From the NCBI GenBank assembly GCA_937980625.1, contig CALJPJ010000260.1, forward strand, positions 1-6,403: a stretch of DNA of 6,403 nucleotides, in the 5' to 3' direction. The notes beneath the pieces were generated by a model that worked only from the letters and a program-made list of their open reading frames with translations, was not told the origin of the DNA and did no database searches. The first letter of the stretch is position 1. Each line of letters opens with the position of its first letter. The position numbers and the translations under genes were made by a program. This document shows, piece after piece, positions 1-5,949 of this stretch. The stretch comes from an uncultured Bdellovibrionales bacterium. GTDB taxonomy: Bacteria; Bdellovibrionota; Bdellovibrionia; Bdellovibrionales; UBA1609.

Positions 1-318
1 TAGTATTGACCATAAGCTACCGGCCAACTCTTTTGCTGACTCTCGACCTTGATTGGCTTCAACATCCAAATAAACGGGTATGAAGCTGACAGATAAAGAG
101 CCCTCGCCCAAAATTCTTCTAAACATATTTGGCAATTTAAAGGCTGCAATAAAGGCGTCAGTGATTGTTTTAGGAAATACGGCAGCCAAGACTATATCTC
201 GTACCATACCTAAAATACGGCTTGTTAAGGTTCCCGCAGACATGGCTAAAGCCGAATGAAGCACACTTCCCTTTTTTAGGTTTTTACTTTTTTTAGCTTT
301 ATCAGTGGCTTTAGACAA
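1..318 (-). CDS. murJ: MurJ lipid II flippase, N-terminal part (runs off the left edge)
   Basis: This is the first 106 codons of MurJ (MviN), the inner-membrane MOP-superfamily flippase that moves lipid II across the membrane for peptidoglycan synthesis. The frame is open to the window edge. It shows the family's opening signature: TSRILGMVRD (residues 32-41), TDAF (53-56) and FKLPNMFRRILGEG (60-73). R34, R40, D54 and R67 line up with R18, R24, D39 and R52 of E. coli MurJ, which are known to matter for function. The start is a TTG at 318-316, with GGAGG at 327-331 placed 8 nt upstream; no better in-frame start precedes the stop at 340-342. A Lys-rich stretch of about 16 residues precedes the first membrane helix, longer than in E. 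coli. The gene is divergent from rpsT, an arrangement I recall from other proteobacteria. Confidence 0.95.
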   Translation of the reverse strand, partial: MSKATDKAKKSKNLKKGSVLHSALAMSAGTLTSRILGMVRDIVLAAVFPKTITDAFIAAFKLPNMFRRILGEGSLSVSFIPVYLDVEANQGRESAKELAGSLWSIL

Positions 319-460
319 AAAAGTAGCCTCCAGAGCTATTTATTTCGATTTGAGCCCTAACGGACCCATCTTTTAATTCAATTATTGTGCATTAAATACA
401 AGGGTTTAGGAAGGAGTTTTAGCTTTTAGGGCTTTTTTCTTGCTTTCAGTGTCATCCTCG

Positions 461-472
461 TGATAGCTATCA
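461..472. promoter_or_regulatory. 12-bp perfect palindrome upstream of rpsT
   Basis: TGATAGCTATCA is a perfect palindrome with no spacer, about 36 nt upstream of the rpsT start in the murJ-rpsT divergent region. It overlaps TATCAT (468-473), the best -10-like hexamer here, whose partner -35 (TTCAGT, 445-450, spacing 17) is weak. It could be an operator over the rpsT promoter. It has almost no loop, so an RNA hairpin is unlikely. The palindrome is seen; the function is inference. Confidence 0.3.
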
Positions 473-495
473 TGTCTTACATATTAAAGTTATTC

Positions 496-510
496 AGGAG
501 GCCCCACTTG
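496..510 (+). promoter_or_regulatory. rpsT ribosome binding site and TTG start
   Basis: AGGAGG at 496-501 is followed by 6 nt and a TTG at 508-510, which opens the universal S20 beginning (M)ANHKSAKKR. An in-frame GTG at 460 would add 16 residues not found in S20, and its spacing to any Shine-Dalgarno is poor, so TTG is the start. E. coli rpsT also starts with UUG, and that rare start is part of its translational autoregulation by free S20. The same control may apply here, but that is inference. Confidence 0.85.
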
Positions 511-774
511 GCAAACCACAAATCGGCAAAAAAGAGAGCGAGACAAACTATCACTAAAACTGCTCGTAACAGCCAGACTAAAAAAACAATTAGAACTTTT
601 GAAAAAAAACTAAGAACTGCTATTTCAGAAAAAAAAGCTGATGACGCTCAATCAATGCTTGTTACTTATATCAGTAAAATGGACAAAGCGGCTCAAAAAG
701 GAATGCTTCACGCGAATAATGCAGCTAGAAAAATTGGTCGTTTATCAAAAGCTGTTAGCTCTATTACAAAATAA
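508..774 (+). CDS. rpsT: 30S ribosomal protein S20
   Basis: S20 is a primary 16S rRNA-binding protein of the small subunit. The product is 88 residues (E. coli S20 is 87), very rich in Lys and Arg and predicted almost all helical. It has the family's N-terminal ANHKSAKKRARQ, the central TIRTFEKKLRTAI and the C-terminal KGMLHANNAARKIGRLSKAV. The TTG start is set by AGGAGG six bases upstream and by homology, not by the longer GTG-started frame at 460. The gene is monocistronic: it diverges from murJ and ends in a strong terminator about 20 nt after the stop. Nothing about the coding sequence looks abnormal. Confidence 0.97.
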   Translation: MANHKSAKKRARQTITKTARNSQTKKTIRTFEKKLRTAISEKKADDAQSMLVTYISKMDKAAQKGMLHANNAARKIGRLSKAVSSITK

Positions 775-796
775 TTTTATTTTAAATTTAGATTTT

Positions 797-830
797 AAAA
801 ACCTTAGCAATATTTGCTAAGGTTTTTTTT
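797..830. terminator. Bidirectional Rho-independent terminator between rpsT and the convergent Cys-rich gene
   Basis: The stem is CCTTAGCAA (802-810) paired with TTGCTAAGG (814-822), with a 3-nt loop. It is flanked by AAAAA on the left and eight T's (823-830) on the right. Reading plus it ends rpsT; reading minus, the T-run from 801 to 797 can end the gene finishing at 846. It sits between the two convergent stops (774 and 846), as expected for a shared terminator. Confidence 0.93.
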
Positions 831-845
831 AGCCCCATATATTAG

Positions 846-1829
846 TTACTTCGCGTTACTATCTACACTACTACCAGATTTATCAGGGCTAACTGAGCCA
901 CCTCCACACTTTGCCATTACAACAGCATTAGTATCTTCATACTCTGTACTTAAAACAATGCCTCCACATTTTGTGGCTTTATAACGCCGTACTAAATCAT
1001 CAAGGTCTGCAGTTATATCTACAACTGGAATCGTTCCATTATTAATTGCTGCAATAATTTGCTCTATATCATCACCGTCATAATCTTTAGTCTCCCATTG
1101 CGAATCACCATTTATTAATCTAATGGAGCAAGGTGTTGGAACTAGCTGAGCACCTGTTAGTTTTAAATCTTCATACCTAGATTCACAATCTTTCTCTGCT
1201 CGCACATCTCTTGCAAGTCTTTCTGCTACTTCGTATTCAAAGTTTAGTTGATTTTTCAAAACTGTACAGCCATCACTTTGAAGGTTGCGACCTTTACAAA
1301 TAGATGTAATATAACTTTTCATTTTAGTGACTAATTCTCTATTACTTGGATCAAAAAAACCTTTTTGCTCAGCTATATCAGCGCAATCAGCTGACATATG
1401 TTTACCCTTGTCTCTAAATGGTACGCACACATTACCGTAAATTTCACCACATTGAAAATTTAAATTTTTCTGTGCTTTATTAGGGTTACAAGACTTTGTG
1501 AATAAGTTTCTAATGGAACATTTACCATTTTGTTGTCTTTTAACTATATTCGCTCCAACAATACAGTGAGTCTCTGAAGTATATTTTGCCGCATAAGCTG
1601 TATTAAAAAGACTTGGCAAGCTAAACTCATTTCTAACCACTAATTTATTTTTCTTGCTTAGCCTAGCCTCAAATGCAACATAGTGTTTAATTATTTTTTT
1701 TAAATAATATTCTTTTTCAATTTTATCTAGTTTATTAAACTGGTACTTGTTTAAAAATTTAATTTTAGGTGCTGAATGAGCTATAGACACAAAAACTAAC
1801 GCGAATATTAAAGTTATTATTTGTTTCAT
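846..1829 (-). CDS. Secreted 12-cysteine protein, tandem paralog (distal copy)
   Basis: Unrecognised by name. The 327-residue product has a Sec signal peptide (1-20, MKQIITLIFA... ending AHSA). A charged helical segment (about 22-70) follows and ends in LPSLFNTAYA (71-80), then a Cys-rich region. Cysteines are at 89, 104, 114, 127, 135, 149, 178, 188, 215, 234, 288 and 308: an even number, suited to disulfides in an oxidising compartment. Landmarks are FQCGEIYGNVC (125-135) and CKGRNLQSDGC (178-188). The tail is Gly/Ser-rich. The gene at 3561-4526 is a clear paralog: residues 22-80 match it without gaps at 38 of 59 positions by hand count, and the first three cysteines fall at identical positions. 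AGGGG at 1837-1841, 7 nt from the ATG, fixes the start. Location is probably periplasmic, surface or secreted; no enzymatic motif was seen. Confidence 0.9.
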   Translation of the reverse strand: MKQIITLIFALVFVSIAHSAPKIKFLNKYQFNKLDKIEKEYYLKKIIKHYVAFEARLSKKNKLVVRNEFSLPSLFNTAYAAKYTSETHCIVGANIVKRQQNGKCSIRNLFTKSCNPNKAQKNLNFQCGEIYGNVCVPFRDKGKHMSADCADIAEQKGFFDPSNRELVTKMKSYITSICKGRNLQSDGCTVLKNQLNFEYEVAERLARDVRAEKDCESRYEDLKLTGAQLVPTPCSIRLINGDSQWETKDYDGDDIEQIIAAINNGTIPVVDITADLDDLVRRYKATKCGGIVLSTEYEDTNAVVMAKCGGGSVSPDKSGSSVDSNAK

Positions 1830-1852
1830 TTTATTACCCCTACTAAAGGTTT

Positions 1853-1881
1853 ATATTATCAACGAAGCCTTATCTTGTTAA
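1853..1881 (-). promoter_or_regulatory. Candidate sigma-70-type promoter for the distal Cys-rich gene
   Basis: On the minus strand, TTAACA (1881-1876; 5 of 6 to TTGACA) and TAATAT (1858-1853; 4 of 6 to TATAAT) are 17 nt apart. Transcription would begin near 1846, giving a short leader that still holds the AGGGG at 1841-1837. The gene could then be expressed apart from its upstream neighbour, 118 nt away. Predicted from consensus only. Confidence 0.4.
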
Positions 1882-1898
1882 CATTATTAGTTGTTAAC
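1875..1898. repeat. Paired TTGTTAAC direct repeats at the candidate promoter
   Basis: TTGTTAAC occurs at 1875-1882 and 1891-1898, a 16-bp period, each holding the palindrome GTTAAC. The first copy covers the proposed -35 box of the gene ending at 846 and the second lies directly upstream of it. A repeated site on one face of the helix, about 1.5 turns apart, would suit a dimeric regulator. The sequence is AT-rich, so chance is possible. Confidence 0.35.
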
Positions 1899-1947
1899 TG
1901 CTTATAACGAACTATAACTAGACTAAAAATAATTACGGCTAAAACTT

Positions 1948-3474
1948 TCATCTAGCCAGTAATACCAACTTCATTAAATAATTTCCTAAATTTGTAATAT
2001 TATTCATGCTATCTAAGTTATTAAATAGCCGTGAAAGCCAAGGCCGATCTGTACGACTCGAAAATTTAAAATTGAAGTAACTATAGTTTTTTATAAGCTC
2101 TCCTAACTTTCCACTGCATATCTGTGTCTTGTCAGGTTCACGCTTATACATATACTTTTTACAGATTCTTCTCAATTCTGATTCTTTATTTTCATCTATA
2201 TCTTTGAAGTTATTTGTACTCTCAGTCATCTCATTTAATTTATTTGCAATTAATGTTAAATCACCACCTGGGCAAGACAACTTATTCCAATTATTAAAAA
2301 ACTGAGTACACTTATTGAGAACTTCGTCTTCATTACATTTAATTTTTGTATTTTGGCAAACTTGGTTCGCCCCATTAGTTAAGCTCACCTTATTTAAATG
2401 TTTTTTAACTCTTTCCAACCCATTTTTTGAACAATCAAGAAAACTGTCACAGCTAAACTCAACTCGACTACTTTTATAGGCATCATAATTCTTATAAAGC
2501 TTACGATCCGGTACAATAATTTTTTGACAAACTCTATTCTTGTCATCCTTATAAAACCTCATCTTAACGGGGTATTTAGAATCATCTGAAACAGTAAATG
2601 TATGAGGATACTTACCCACTTTACATAAGTCAGACATAAATTTATAACTTTTACCAAATGTCGCATTTTTAATACTATACTGAGGTTTATCTTCACCAGG
2701 TCTTGTACCATCACAGTTTTTACCATCAGAGACTTTTACACAACTCAAACCAGAAGTTCGTGTACCAGTGGGTGCGGGACTACTTACAGGTTCTGGCGGA
2801 GGATTTGTTGAAGTTGATGGGCATGGTGGCGTTGAAGCTGTTTCAGCCTCATACTCTTTTTTTACTTTTGCAAACTGCTCAATGAGATTACGACAGGGGC
2901 TGCTTAAATTATCTCCGCTACATAGTCCTTTAATTATATTCTGTAATGTTTCTTTAATTCTACTGTACTGGGCCTTCGAAGGCATTTTTCCTTGGTCATT
3001 TGCAGCCTTATGGCAGCGGTCAGATAAATTCGTAATTTTTTTTCTTTTAACACAGACACTACCGTAAATTGCAGCACAGCGAAAGTTATCTGTGCTCCCC
3101 TCAAGTGTACAGTTGTAGCCATAAGTTGAACACTTGCCGTTTGTTTTTGTTTTATCTCTGGCTCGACCACCTATCACACACCATTTAGTGGTTTTAAAAT
3201 CTGTTGTTTACGCATAAGCAGGTAGAACTAAAAAATCTAAATAGTTAAAACTAAATTTATTATGTTTTTTAGTCTGCAACTCAAATTTATAAACAGCATT
3301 TCTAATTTTAGTTATATATGAATACTGCTCGTAATTCGTCATTCGCTTGAATTGTTTATAAGGCATAATTTGTTTAAATTCTGCTTTATCAAGACTCGCT
3401 CTTTCTTGTGCGAGTAATGACACGGAGTTCATACAAAACAAAAATATTATTAAACTTTTTATTATATTTTTCAT
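1948..3474 (-). pseudogene. Secreted Cys-rich paralog (middle copy) interrupted by one in-frame TAA
   Basis: This is one 509-codon frame with a TAA at codon 89 (3210-3208). Codons 1-88 encode a signal peptide (MKNIIKSLIIFLF..., about 1-22) and a helical segment ending LPAYA. Beyond the stop the same frame continues for 419 residues without further damage. The first 130 or so residues after the stop match the two neighbours: CVIGG (99-103), FRCAAIYGSVC (131-141), and CSGDNLSSPC (185-194), with Cys at 99, 115, 122, 133, 141, 154, 185, 194 and 218. A Ser/Thr/Pro linker follows (about 213-241), then a C-terminal domain with 12 more cysteines that the neighbours lack. A start at GTG 3177 for the downstream part has no Shine-Dalgarno and no signal peptide, so it is unlikely to work alone. 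Alternatives are a sequencing error or stop readthrough. ATG 3474 was chosen because it begins the signal peptide; it has no good Shine-Dalgarno. Confidence 0.75.
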
Positions 3475-3560
3475 ACTAATATTATAGCCACTCATTGAAT
3501 GGTGAATAAACAATTCTGCTACATCTAGACTTAATTTAATACTTATATACAGTATAGTTT

Positions 3561-4526
3561 TTAATTTTTTCCTTCTACTTTTTCAACACCATAGTCTGCA
3601 AGAACACTTGGACACTTATTATCAATCAGTTTTAAAGTACTTTTAAACTCCGCAGGGACTTTTAAACTATTACATTTAATGACCTTATATTTTTTTACAA
3701 TTTCGCCAACATCAATACTTTCAAAATCAGGAATATTCACTGATTGATTATTAATAGCGCTGATTAACTCATCTCTATCATCTTCAGTATATTTTAAGTC
3801 TAACGTTTTTCGTGAGCCATTAACTACACCTGAAATATGCACAGTACAATCTGGCATATTATTTACACTTCCTTGAGACTTATGCTCACAATATTCATTT
3901 GCCAATATGTTTTTTTCAAATATTTTAGCTATATTCGTTTCATAGTTAATGGCATCCATAATGTTAATGCAACCATCTGAATTGAAATTATCTCCACGAC
4001 AAACTAAATTAATATTTTTTTTCATTTCTCCAATGAACTTAGGGTCAATGTTTTCACTCGCTGCTTTGGCACAGTCTTTTGACATATGTCTTCCTTTATT
4101 ACGAAACTCCATACAAACGCCTCCATATATTGGCCCGCACTGAAAATACAACTTTTTTTTCTGACTTTGAGACTTAGCTTTATTACATTTCTTAGTGAAT
4201 AGTCCTCCTATTTTACAAGTTTTATTCGGATTTTTCTCTAAGATATGACCGGCAACAATGCAATTTTCACCTTCAGTGTAACTACTGGCATAAGCAGAGT
4301 TAAAAAGCTGAGGTAAACTAAAATTGATTTTAGTAACTAATTTTTTACCTTTACTCATACGAACTTCAAAATCAGAATAGTGTTTTATAAGTTTTTTTAA
4401 ATAATACTCTTGTTCAATTTTATCTAATTTTTTAAGCTCATTTTTTGTTAAAAGATTAATTTTTCCTGCTGAATTTGCTATTGACGTAAAAGTTAATAGA
4501 GTAATAAATATTATAATTTTTTTCAT
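3561..4526 (-). CDS. Secreted 12-cysteine protein, tandem paralog (proximal copy)
   Basis: Function unknown. The product is 321 residues with a Sec signal peptide (1-20, ending IANSA). A helical segment has KLDKIEQEYYLKKLIKHY (33-50) and ends in LPQLFNSAYA (71-80). Twelve cysteines follow at 89, 104, 114, 130, 138, 152, 176, 186, 213, 227, 285 and 305, matching the distal paralog one for one. Shared landmarks are FQCGPIYGGVC (128-138), the HMSKDC block, CRGDNFNSDGC (176-186) and a C-terminal INN...KKYKVIKC region. The frame extends upstream to a GTG at 4544, but GTGGAG lies inside that extension 8 nt before ATG 4526, and this ATG starts the signal peptide, so 4526 is preferred. It lies 131 nt after the TPR gene and 86 nt before the interrupted paralog. 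No catalytic signature was seen; a structural, adhesive or inhibitor role is as likely as an enzyme. Confidence 0.9.
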   Translation of the reverse strand: MKKIIIFITLLTFTSIANSAGKINLLTKNELKKLDKIEQEYYLKKLIKHYSDFEVRMSKGKKLVTKINFSLPQLFNSAYASSYTEGENCIVAGHILEKNPNKTCKIGGLFTKKCNKAKSQSQKKKLYFQCGPIYGGVCMEFRNKGRHMSKDCAKAASENIDPKFIGEMKKNINLVCRGDNFNSDGCINIMDAINYETNIAKIFEKNILANEYCEHKSQGSVNNMPDCTVHISGVVNGSRKTLDLKYTEDDRDELISAINNQSVNIPDFESIDVGEIVKKYKVIKCNSLKVPAEFKSTLKLIDNKCPSVLADYGVEKVEGKN

Positions 4527-4657
4527 CTTAAAGTCTCCACTCACTTACACTAACAAATGTTATAAGCCGAGTGAACACCTAATACTTTTTGCTTATCATA
4601 ATCGTGAATTACTAGACCAAACTCTTTTTCTTTTAAAACTTTGAGCTAGGCAATAAC

Positions 4658-5659
4658 TCAGTGACATTTAAATAAGCTGCTCTCATATGAGCTATACATT
4701 TTGTTTTGACCACTATTTAACAAACTGCCAATAGCAATTTTAAATTCTTTTTTTAATCGTGGATCAATTTTACAAGCTTCAACATAGTGAGCTAATGCTC
4801 GTTTAGGCTTAGATAATTTAAATAAAGACTGTGCCATACCAACTTGAGCATGTTTATTTAATTTATTAATTTTTAAAGCTCTCTTATAGTTTTTATAAGA
4901 AGCGCGATAGAGTCCTTCGCTAAAGTTAAAGTCACCCACTGTCACTTGTACATATTCTGAGTTCGGAAAATCTTGTCCAGCTTTTGATAGCATTTTTTTA
5001 GCAACGACCTTGTTACCTTGGTCTAAGTAAGCATTTGCAAGATACATATAACTATCACCAAACTTAGGGTTCTCTTCTATTGCTTCAGAGCAATAATTTT
5101 TAGCCTCTTGAATATACCCATCTAAAGAGTACATCTTACATAAACTTTGACTTACTTTTACTGACGGACCAAATTGATTTAAAATCCCAGTGGCAATTGT
5201 TCGTCCCTCATATAAATTTCCACCTGTTGCAAAAATTTGTAATAACTTATCATAAGGAGGTTTGAAGTTTCCATTTAAAGATATAGTTTTTCGATAATTT
5301 TTAATAGCTGTTTCTTGGTGTGCTTTTTTTTGTGTTTCGCTAAATAAGCTTTCATAGGCCACACCTAACTTATAATACCAAATGTATTGCTTTTCATTTT
5401 TAGCTTTTAAAAATTCTAATACTTTTATTTGCTGACTCGTTTGCTTTAATTTTTTATAAGAACTGGCAAGTAAAGACAAACTTTGAACCGGTGACGAAGC
5501 CCAATCACCAGCCATAAAATCAATTAAGTCAGAAAACTTTTTTTGATTGTACATATGTTCAATTTTTTCATTTTTACTCATTACTTTTAGTAGTTTACCT
5601 TTTGCAAAACCACTGACAGTATATATAGACAGTATTAAGATTACCCCTGCTAACTTCAT
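4658..5659 (-). CDS. Exported TPR-repeat protein
   Basis: The 333-residue product starts with a signal peptide (1-19, MKLAGVILIL... ending SGFA). The rest is nearly all helical hairpin repeats of TPR type, about seven units: roughly 57-90, 92-130, 133-166, 167-199, 200-233, 234-267 and 268-301, with a capping helix after. The clearest are 'GDSYMYLANAYLDQGN' (201-216) and 'KHAQVGMAQSLFKLSKPKRA' (269-288), with family-typical small and aromatic residues and Pro at unit ends (NP 197-198, DP 299-300). TPR arrays bind other proteins, so a periplasmic scaffold or envelope-assembly role is likely; no partner is evident. No good Shine-Dalgarno precedes the ATG. A TAAAAT lies six bases upstream of it, so the mRNA may be leaderless. 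A weak hairpin overlaps the stop (4642-4660) and lacks a strong T-run, so readthrough into the Cys-rich genes is possible. Confidence 0.88.
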   Translation of the reverse strand: MKLAGVILILSIYTVSGFAKGKLLKVMSKNEKIEHMYNQKKFSDLIDFMAGDWASSPVQSLSLLASSYKKLKQTSQQIKVLEFLKAKNEKQYIWYYKLGVAYESLFSETQKKAHQETAIKNYRKTISLNGNFKPPYDKLLQIFATGGNLYEGRTIATGILNQFGPSVKVSQSLCKMYSLDGYIQEAKNYCSEAIEENPKFGDSYMYLANAYLDQGNKVVAKKMLSKAGQDFPNSEYVQVTVGDFNFSEGLYRASYKNYKRALKINKLNKHAQVGMAQSLFKLSKPKRALAHYVEACKIDPRLKKEFKIAIGSLLNSGQNKMYSSYESSLFKCH

Positions 5660-5715
5660 AAAGTTATTTTACCATACTTTAATCTTACGATGGTTTAAAT
5701 TAATTGAAAAAGAAT

Positions 5716-5739
5716 ATTTACTATCTAATTGTAGTAAAT
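5716..5739. promoter_or_regulatory. 8-bp inverted repeat upstream of the TPR gene
   Basis: ATTTACTA (5716-5723) and TAGTAAAT (5732-5739) are perfect inverted arms with an 8-nt spacer, centred about 68 nt upstream of the TPR gene start. It lies between that gene and the terminator of the Fis-like gene. The geometry suits an operator for a dimeric regulator; no T-run follows, so it is not a terminator. No gene is seen in 5660-5942. Confidence 0.3.
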
Positions 5740-5792
5740 TGATACAGTTATTAATAAGCTTGTTCAGTTAGAACTCAGCTATTTCACAAATC

Positions 5793-5820
5793 AAAAAAGC
5801 AAGGTTATACCTTGCTCTTT
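5793..5820 (-). terminator. Rho-independent terminator of the Fis-like gene
   Basis: On the minus strand, GCAAGG (5815-5810) and CCTTGC (5804-5799) form a 6-bp stem with a 5-nt loop, extended by AGA/TTT pairing (one G.U), followed by six T's (5798-5793). It lies about 120 nt after the stop at 5943, and the next gene starts at 5659, so it separates the two units. In the plus direction the tail (TCTTTG) is poor. Confidence 0.8.
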
Positions 5821-5920
5821 GTTGCCCTACATCCATGTTAGCTTTATTCAGATTTTATATTGCGTTTTTTGAAGTTGCACTAGAAGGACTCTACCCGAGC
5901 CACTCTATCACCTCTACACA

Positions 5921-5949
5921 AGCTACAGTCTTATCAAAGACTTTAAGCT
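5921..5949. other. Stem-loop overlapping the stop of the Fis-like gene
   Basis: AGTCTT (5927-5932) and AAGACT (5937-5942) form a perfect 6-bp stem with a 4-nt loop. It is extended by outer AGCT arms at 5921-5924 and 5946-5949 across a small internal loop, and it straddles the TAA at 5945-5943. No T-run follows, so it is not an intrinsic terminator; it could protect the 3' end of the mRNA or mark the start of the 3' UTR. Confidence 0.35.

Noticed and set aside
2703..3067. Plus-strand frames opposite the middle paralog (60 and 99 codons)
   Set aside because: They are antisense to a frame with clear homology to its neighbours, lack Shine-Dalgarno sites, and their composition mirrors the opposite strand.
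2934..3170. A 78-codon minus-strand frame overlapping the middle paralog
   Set aside because: It is an alternate phase of the same DNA; the overlapping frame holds the conserved Cys motifs, so this is a shadow. It also does not support a frameshift, since homology stays in one phase.
3536..3555. TACTGTATATA on the minus strand, a perfect half of the E. coli LexA box
   Set aside because: The other half is degenerate, the sequence is AT-rich, and from memory Bdellovibrio LexA uses a different site (TTAC-N3-GTAA), which I did not find in the window.
3949..4143. Plus-strand 64-codon frame within the proximal paralog
   Set aside because: Antisense shadow with no start signals or recognisable protein features.
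4642..4660. Possible terminator at the end of the TPR gene
   Set aside because: The 7-bp stem has a G.U pair and is followed by AAAGTTTTAAAAG with no solid T-run; too weak to call.
5547..5771. Plus-strand 74-codon frame over the TPR gene start
   Set aside because: Hydrophobic look arises from the reverse complement of Lys/Asn-rich codons; no Shine-Dalgarno, and it overlaps the TPR signal-peptide region.
5759..5827. A 22-codon minus-strand frame starting at ATG within the Fis 3' region
   Set aside because: It runs through the intrinsic terminator and has no Shine-Dalgarno site; chance frame.
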